Positions 33,309-38,088 of a stretch of DNA of 38,088 nucleotides are shown piece after piece. The stretch comes from Noviherbaspirillum denitrificans (GTDB taxonomy: Bacteria; Pseudomonadota; Gammaproteobacteria; Burkholderiales; Burkholderiaceae_D), in the NCBI RefSeq assembly GCF_002211445.1, contig NZ_LSTO01000001.1, forward strand, positions 3,591,442 through 3,629,529. Reading direction: 5' to 3'. The notes under the pieces are model-generated. The model worked only from the letters and a program-made list of their open reading frames with translations. It was not told the DNA's origin and did no database searches. Each line of letters starts with the position of its first letter. Positions within the stretch are counted from its first letter, which is position 1. The translations under genes were made by a program, and so were the position numbers.

Positions 33309-34460
33309 TTACTTGAGTTGCTCATTCAGGAGCGACAGGATCCGGTCCGCGGTTTGCGAAGAATCCGGGCGGCCTTCGGCATTCAGCACCGACACCTGGC
33401 TGGCACCGCCCGCGGCCTTCACCGAGATGCGATAACGTGCTGCCGACTTCGCGCTGTCATCCGAACCGAATGTAAACAGGCGCGAAAGGAAACCCTTTTC
33501 CGATGCCTTCTTCTGGTCAGCATCCGGATCGACATAACGAACGAAGTAAATACCCTGGGCGCGATCACGGTCTTCCACCGTGAAACCGACGCGGTCAAGC
33601 GCCAAGCCGACGCGGCGCCATGCGCGGTCGAACCCTTCATCCACCTCTACGTAGCCGCCGCTCGTGCCTTTGACCAGCTTGGCGCGGGACGGTTGCAGTC
33701 CAACGTTCGCGACCGTCGTCCGTGCCTGCGTCGCTTCGACACCGAGACGGGTCATCAGGCGCGTCAGGAATTCGGCCTCGAGCTCCGGATCGGACTGGCG
33801 CGGCGTCCACATCGTGCTGTCCTTTTGCTGGCCGACGATCACTTCCTGCATGCCGCGATGGCTGATGTAGATTTCGGTCGCGCCATCGGCGGTGCGTTCG
33901 AGGCGGGTGCGGAACTTGTCACGCTCACCGGTCGAATACAGCGAGTCCAATGCCTTGCCGAGCGCATTGCGGAGGAAATCCTGCGGAATCTTGGCGCGAT
34001 TCTCTGCCCAGTCGGTTTCCATCACGCCGGCTTGCGGCACTTCATAGCTGATGAGGAAACCAGACTCCTGCCAGAAGTCCTTCACCAGCGGCCACAGCGC
34101 TTCAGGGGATTGGTTGACGACTAGCCAACGCTGGTTGCCCGCGCGGTCGATGCGCATGTCTGCCGTCGTCTTTACTGCCACTGCTGCCGACGGTGCAGTC
34201 GGACGCGCAGTCTGCTGCTGGCTGTAGGTCGAAGCAGTGGCCGTGCCACGATTTGCTTCCGGAATGGCGTAACGATTCTCGCGCTGCAATTGGGTCAGGT
34301 CCGGCGGCACCTCCAGCGAAGGCGCCTTGCCGGCGCTCTTGTACTCGACGCGATCCGGCTCCAGTACCGATCCGATGCTGCTGCAGCCGGCGAGGCCGGC
34401 GATCGCCAGCCCGAAAATGAGTCCACGTTGAGCGATACGCGTGTTCTTTCGAATTGTCAT
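33309..34460 (-). CDS. bamC: Outer membrane assembly lipoprotein BamC
   Basis: BamC is a lipoprotein of the BAM complex that inserts beta-barrel proteins into the outer membrane. The 383-residue product has a lipobox LAGC (about residues 23-26) after a basic/hydrophobic signal, then the flexible N-terminal lasso typical of BamC (EYKSAGKAPSLEVPPDLTQL) that contacts BamD. Two helix-grip domains follow (WLVVNQSPEALWPLVKDFWQ and EVDEGFDRAWRRVGLALDRV). ATG 34460 was selected because the signal peptide follows directly. It lies 52 bp downstream of dapA, the same dapA-bamC arrangement as E. coli dapA-nlpB. Confidence 0.94.
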   Translation of the reverse strand: MTIRKNTRIAQRGLIFGLAIAGLAGCSSIGSVLEPDRVEYKSAGKAPSLEVPPDLTQLQRENRYAIPEANRGTATASTYSQQQTARPTAPSAAVAVKTTADMRIDRAGNQRWLVVNQSPEALWPLVKDFWQESGFLISYEVPQAGVMETDWAENRAKIPQDFLRNALGKALDSLYSTGERDKFRTRLERTADGATEIYISHRGMQEVIVGQQKDSTMWTPRQSDPELEAEFLTRLMTRLGVEATQARTTVANVGLQPSRAKLVKGTSGGYVEVDEGFDRAWRRVGLALDRVGFTVEDRDRAQGIYFVRYVDPDADQKKASEKGFLSRLFTFGSDDSAKSAARYRISVKAAGGASQVSVLNAEGRPDSSQTADRILSLLNEQLK

Positions 34461-34512
34461 GTCGTTGCTGATTGAGGTGATGTCTGCTTGACTGCCGGAC
34501 CGAAGGCGGCGC

Positions 34513-35391
34513 TTATTGTAATACACCGGACTCGCGCAGGGCCGCGCGTACCGTCTCGTGGTAGCCCTCGCCCAGCGGCGCAAGCGGCAGGCGGATGCCG
34601 GACGGGATCAGTCCCACTTCCGCCATGGCCCACTTCACGGGGACGGGGTTCGGTTCGACGAAGAGCTTGTTATGCAGCGGCAGCAGCTTGTTGTTGATCG
34701 CAACCGCTTCGGCCACCTTACCGGCCATCGCCGCAGCGCATAAGTCGTGCATGCCGCGTGGGGCGATATTGGCGGTGACGGAAATATTGCCCTTGGCGCC
34801 GCAAAACATGAGCGCCATCGCCGTCGCATCGTCGCCGGAATACACGGCGAACGACTTCGGCGCAAGGCGAATCAGGTCGCTGCCGCGTGCGATGTTACCG
34901 GTTGCATCCTTGACGCCGATGATTCCCGGAACCTCTGCCAAGCGCAGGATCGTCTCGTTGGACATGTCGGCAACGGTGCGGCCGGGCACGTTGTAGAGGA
35001 TCGCGGGCAGGTCGACAGCCTCGGCGATCTTCTTGAAGTGCAGGTACATGCCTTCCTGCGTCGGGCGGTTGTAGTAGGGAACAACCAGCAGGGAGGCATC
35101 GGCGCCGACGCTCTTAGCGTATTGCGTCAGTTCGATCGCTTCGGTGGTCGAGTTGCCACCCGTGCCAGCGATGATCGGGATTCGCTTGGCGGTGTGCTCG
35201 ACAGCGATCTTGATCAGTTCGCAGTGCTCTTCAACCGAGACCGTCGGCGACTCGCCGGTTGTGCCGACGATGACGATGCCGTCGGTACCTTCGGCAATGT
35301 GCCAGTCGATCAGTTTGCGCAGCCCCGGCAGGTCGAGACTGCCGTCTGCGTGCATGGGGGTGACAATGGCGACTATGCTGCCCTGGATCAT
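34513..35391 (-). CDS. dapA: 4-hydroxy-tetrahydrodipicolinate synthase DapA
   Basis: DapA condenses pyruvate with aspartate semialdehyde, the first step to diaminopimelate and lysine. The 292-residue (beta/alpha)8 protein has the same length as E. coli DapA and the same numbering of active-site residues: Schiff-base Lys161 (GVKDATGN), Tyr133 (ILYNVPGRT), Thr44 (IVGTTGES) and Tyr107 (VVPYYNRP). The ATG at 35391 is the family start ([13 protein letters not shown]); no clear ribosome binding site is visible. It competes with hom, encoded elsewhere in the window, for the same aspartate semialdehyde. Confidence 0.98.
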   Translation of the reverse strand: MIQGSIVAIVTPMHADGSLDLPGLRKLIDWHIAEGTDGIVIVGTTGESPTVSVEEHCELIKIAVEHTAKRIPIIAGTGGNSTTEAIELTQYAKSVGADASLLVVPYYNRPTQEGMYLHFKKIAEAVDLPAILYNVPGRTVADMSNETILRLAEVPGIIGVKDATGNIARGSDLIRLAPKSFAVYSGDDATAMALMFCGAKGNISVTANIAPRGMHDLCAAAMAGKVAEAVAINNKLLPLHNKLFVEPNPVPVKWAMAEVGLIPSGIRLPLAPLGEGYHETVRAALRESGVLQ

Positions 35392-35471
35392 GATGTTATC
35401 GGGTAAAGAAATAAAAGGTTGATTGTAGCGGATAGCCTGCTCCCGTGGGGCAACAGGGGCCGAAATCGGGC

Positions 35472-36032
35472 TCAGGCAATGCGGCACAGGCGGGGTTCTG
35501 CCAGTGGTTTCAACACGCAGATACGCTGGACCATCGCCGCCTTCGGTCCATCAACGTAGCCATCCTCGAATGCGATGACACGAAGGCCGTCTTCTTCGGC
35601 CACGCGCTCAAGCAGCTCTCCCTGCCGCAGCAGGAAGGCAGGATTGGAAGGCTTGCCAAATTGCTCATTGCCGGCAGCAAAGGTCTCATAGAGGAGAATG
35701 CCACCCGGCGCGAGGCTGCGGAAGAGATGCGGGAAGAGCGGGCGGTGCAGGTAGTTGGTCACGACGATGCCGGCGAACCTGCTCTCCTCGAATGGCCATT
35801 CCATGTCCTCCGCCTCAAGGTCGAAGGCGCGGGTCGCAATGCCCTGGCCGCCTGCCGACTCAAGTGCTGCGAGGTCGCGATCAACAGCTAGAACAGGGTG
35901 CCCCTTGGCAGCGAAAAGTCGCGCATGGCGCCCTCCTCCACACGCAAGGTCGAGTACTTCGCCTTCCGGCACCAGTGGCGCGAATCGCGCCACCCAGGCC
36001 GAAGGCGTCCCTGTGATGCCTTGGGAAGCCAC
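35472..36032 (-). CDS. Class I SAM-dependent methyltransferase
   Basis: The product is a 186-residue Rossmann-fold methyltransferase. Motif I is [20 protein letters not shown] (about 22-41), motif II VLAVDRD, and then [28 protein letters not shown] and [20 protein letters not shown], a TehB/UbiE-like pattern. The substrate cannot be read from sequence; the YETFAAGNE loop is typical of uncharacterised proteobacterial enzymes near trpS and dapA. The GTG start at 36032 is just after the trpS stop (ten-base gap), which avoids an unlikely 32-residue arginine-rich extension inside trpS. Confidence 0.86.
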   Translation of the reverse strand: MASQGITGTPSAWVARFAPLVPEGEVLDLACGGGRHARLFAAKGHPVLAVDRDLAALESAGGQGIATRAFDLEAEDMEWPFEESRFAGIVVTNYLHRPLFPHLFRSLAPGGILLYETFAAGNEQFGKPSNPAFLLRQGELLERVAEEDGLRVIAFEDGYVDGPKAAMVQRICVLKPLAEPRLCRIA

Positions 36033-36042
36033 TTGCCGGTGC

Positions 36043-37245
36043 TCAGTCGTAGCCGAGGCCCATCGCGTCGCGCACGTCGCGCATCGTTTCCTGCGCCAGC
36101 TTGCGGGCCTTCTCGCAACCGTCGGCAACGATGGCGCGGACCAGCGAGGGATCGTCGAGATACTTTTGCGCGCGCTCCTGCATCGGCTCCTGCTCCTTCA
36201 GGACGGCGTCGACGATGGGCTGCTTGCATTCGAGGCAGCCGATGCCGGCGGATTTGCAGCCCTTCACCACCCAGTCCTTCGTGTCCTGGTCGGAATAGAC
36301 CTGGTGCAGCTGCCACACCGGGCATTTTTCCGGATCACCCGGGTCGGTACGGCGCACGCGCGCCGGGTCAGTCGGCATGGTCCGGACCTTCTTGGTAACC
36401 GATTCCTTATCCTCGCGCAGCGTGATCGTGTTGCCGTAGCTCTTGGACATCTTCTGCCCGTCGAGGCCAGGCAGGCGCGATGCCTCAGTCAGCTTGGCCT
36501 GTGGTTCGACGAGAATGATCTTGCGGCTGCCTTCGAGATAGCCGAACAGGCGCTCGCGGTCGATCATCGACAGGTTCTGCGTTTCGTCCAGCATGGCCTT
36601 GGCCTGCTCCAGCGCGTCAGCCTTGCCCTGCTCCTGGTAGGCGGTGCGCAGTTCGGTGTACATGCGCGCGCGCTTGCTGCCGAGCTTCTTGATGGCTTCC
36701 TGCGCCTTTTCCTCGAAGCCTTTTTCCTTGCCATAGAGGTGGTTAAAGCGGCGTGCAATCTCGCGCATCATTTCGATGTGCGGAATCTGGTCTTCGCCCA
36801 CCGGCACCTGGCTGGCGCGGTAGATCAGCACGTCTGCGGCCTGCAGCAGCGGATAGCCAAGGAAGCCGTAGGTGGCGAGGTCGCGGTCGGCGAGCTTTTC
36901 CTGCTGGTCCTTGTAGGTCGGCACGCGCTCCAGCCAGCCGAGCGGCGTGGCCATGGAAAGCAACAGGTGCAGTTCCGCGTGTTCCGGCACCTTCGACTGG
37001 ATGAAAATCGTCGCCTGCGACGGATCGACACCGGCCGCAAGCCAGTCAATCACCATGTCCCAGGTGCTGGTTTCGATGATGCTCGGATCGTCGTAATGGG
37101 TCGTCAGCGCATGCCAGTCGGCGACGAAGAACAGGCAAGGCAATTCGGATTGCAGCTTGATCCAGTTCTTGAGTGCGCCGTGATAGTGGCCAAGGTGCAT
37201 GGCACCTGTCGGACGCATGCCGGAAACTACGCGATCGGGATACAT
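36043..37245 (-). CDS. trpS: Tryptophanyl-tRNA synthetase
   Basis: TrpRS charges tRNA-Trp. The 400-residue class-I synthetase has the HIGH-equivalent HLGHYHG and GQKMSKSYGN (KMSKS), plus PVGEDQIPHIEMMREIARRF and YPLLQAADVLIYRA. It is longer than E. coli TrpS (334) because of an insertion of roughly 60 residues before the KMSKS loop (about 190-260, EELRTAYQE-like helical, charged segment), as in other Betaproteobacteria. The ATG at 37245 lies five bases after the site-2 protease stop, so the two are co-transcribed. Confidence 0.97.
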   Translation of the reverse strand: MYPDRVVSGMRPTGAMHLGHYHGALKNWIKLQSELPCLFFVADWHALTTHYDDPSIIETSTWDMVIDWLAAGVDPSQATIFIQSKVPEHAELHLLLSMATPLGWLERVPTYKDQQEKLADRDLATYGFLGYPLLQAADVLIYRASQVPVGEDQIPHIEMMREIARRFNHLYGKEKGFEEKAQEAIKKLGSKRARMYTELRTAYQEQGKADALEQAKAMLDETQNLSMIDRERLFGYLEGSRKIILVEPQAKLTEASRLPGLDGQKMSKSYGNTITLREDKESVTKKVRTMPTDPARVRRTDPGDPEKCPVWQLHQVYSDQDTKDWVVKGCKSAGIGCLECKQPIVDAVLKEQEPMQERAQKYLDDPSLVRAIVADGCEKARKLAQETMRDVRDAMGLGYD

Positions 37246-37250
37246 AATGT

Positions 37251-37910
37251 TCAGCTCAGAAAAATGGTCAGGGGAAAAAGAATCAGCTTCAGTGCCTCAT
37301 GCGCAATCAGCATGACCGGCGCCATCCAGAAGTACAACACCTTCATGAGGACGAGGCCCATGACGATGAAAAAGCCGTATGGCTCGATTTGCGCAAATTT
37401 GTAAGCCCAGCGGTTAGGCAGGATGCTGGTCAGCACGCGGCCGCCATCCAGCGGCGGAATCGGGAACAGGTTGAAGGCGAACATCACGAGGTTGCTCAGC
37501 ACGCCCGCCTGCGCCATCCGCAGGAAGAACGGCTCTTCCACGCCGCCAAGGCCAAGGGCAATCGCAAAAATCATCCATAGCAAGGCCATCACGAAATTCG
37601 CCCCTGGTCCGGCCAGCGCCACCCATGCCATGTCGCGCTTGGGCTTGCGCAGGTTGCCGAAATCGATCGGTACCGGCTTGGCATAACCGAAAAGAAATGC
37701 GCCGGAAGTGGCGATGTACAGGATTGCCGGAATGATCAGGGTGCCGAACGGGTCAATGTGCTTGATCGGGTTGAGGCTCATGCGGCCCTGCATGTAGGCC
37801 GTCGAATCGCCGAAGTAACGCGCAGCGTAGGCGTGTGCCGCCTCATGCAAGGTAATCGCGAAGATTACCGGCAGTGCATACACTGCAATCGTTTGAATAA
37901 TCTCATCCAT
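37251..37910 (-). CDS. Site-2 protease family (M50) membrane protein
   Basis: The 219-residue protein has about six membrane helices. The zinc motif HEAAH (residues 22-26) lies in the first helix, followed by a second-site motif NLFPIPPLDGGRVL with the conserved Asp as metal ligand. GRMSLNPIKHIDPFGTLIIP is typical of the small S2P-like group often encoded beside trpS. It is likely an intramembrane metalloprotease; its substrate is unknown. It is followed by trpS with a five-base gap. Confidence 0.92.
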   Translation of the reverse strand: MDEIIQTIAVYALPVIFAITLHEAAHAYAARYFGDSTAYMQGRMSLNPIKHIDPFGTLIIPAILYIATSGAFLFGYAKPVPIDFGNLRKPKRDMAWVALAGPGANFVMALLWMIFAIALGLGGVEEPFFLRMAQAGVLSNLVMFAFNLFPIPPLDGGRVLTSILPNRWAYKFAQIEPYGFFIVMGLVLMKVLYFWMAPVMLIAHEALKLILFPLTIFLS

Positions 37911-37940
37911 TGCGGGATTCTATCAGAGGGGGAAAGATGT

Positions 37941-37956
37941 CCGCCTCGCGAGGCGG
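37941..37956 (-). terminator. Palindromic hairpin after yciO-like gene
   Basis: CCGCCTCGCGAGGCGG is a perfect 16-bp palindrome between the yciO-like stop codon and the protease gene. The minus-strand tail ACATCTTTCCCCC is only weakly T-rich, so it may be a partial terminator. Confidence 0.4.
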
Positions 37957-37964
37957 GCGCGGAT

Positions 37965-38088
37965 TCAGAGACCGAACACGGACGCGTCGCCGCGTCCCTG
38001 CCGCAGGAGTACCGGCTCGTCGCCGGTCAGGTCGATGACGGTGGTCGGTTCGAGGTGGCATGCGCCGCCGTCGATCACCAGTTCGATC
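37965..38088 (-). CDS. YciO/Sua5-family threonylcarbamoyl-AMP synthase (partial, C-terminus)
   Basis: Only the last 40 residues are in the window: IELVIDGGACHLEPTTVIDL, then a TGDEPVLLRQGRGDASVFGL tail. The LVIDGG.C...PTTVIDL signature is the C-terminal part of the YrdC/Sua5/YciO fold. YrdC and Sua5 make threonylcarbamoyl-AMP for the t6A37 modification of tRNA; for YciO members the role is less certain. The gene begins beyond the right edge and lies upstream of the site-2 protease gene on the same strand. Confidence 0.8.
   Translation of the reverse strand, partial: IELVIDGGACHLEPTTVIDLTGDEPVLLRQGRGDASVFGL

Overview
The window looks like a chromosomal core segment from a high-GC betaproteobacterium of the order Burkholderiales, probably Oxalobacteraceae-like (Herbaspirillum / Noviherbaspirillum type). 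The basis is gene order: alaA-hom-thrC-moeA-moaD-moaE-clpB, rpsF-priB-rpsR-rplI-dnaB, dapA-bamC, and protein lengths typical of that group (for example a 400-residue TrpRS). I see no rRNA, tRNA, insertion sequence, phage or CRISPR array. No gene-free stretch exceeds 300 bases; the longest are 22280-22539 (ribosomal-operon promoter plus two SOS boxes) and 31957-32176 (promoter and two perfect palindromes before a small lipoprotein gene).

Layout. 1-1509: an Fsr-like MFS exporter (cut by the window edge) divergent from an AraC-type regulator. 1560-4148: clpB on the minus strand behind a sigma32-like promoter, divergent from a conserved hypothetical gene. 4782-14350, minus strand: the amino-acid and molybdenum-cofactor block alaA, hom, [kbl-tdh], thrC, moeA, moaD, moaE, crcB. 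The bracketed pair is a threonine-to-glycine catabolic module. With a divergent XRE-cupin regulator gene, it separates hom from thrC, which are normally adjacent in this order. 14540-17360, plus strand: a Mth938-domain protein, a BCP-type peroxiredoxin and a PIN-PhoH ATPase. 17426-19146: a Pit phosphate permease with its DUF47 partner. 19243-22279: dnaB and the rpsF-priB-rpsR-rplI operon. 22540-30099: lexA, trmJ (minus), suhB, rhlE, mutS and a secreted protein that looks like a metallophosphoesterase without its metal ligands. 30154-32449: slyD, an L16 arginine hydroxylase gene and an Ala/Pro-repeat lipoprotein. 32520-38088, minus strand: a YycJ-type MBL hydrolase, bamC, dapA, a methyltransferase, trpS, a site-2 protease and the 3' end of a YciO/Sua5 gene.

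Most of the window is housekeeping. The parts that deserve attention are the kbl-tdh/regulator module with its palindromic candidate operator, the catalytically degenerate phosphoesterase-like protein coupled to mutS, and the repeat-containing lipoprotein with two perfect palindromes in its leader.
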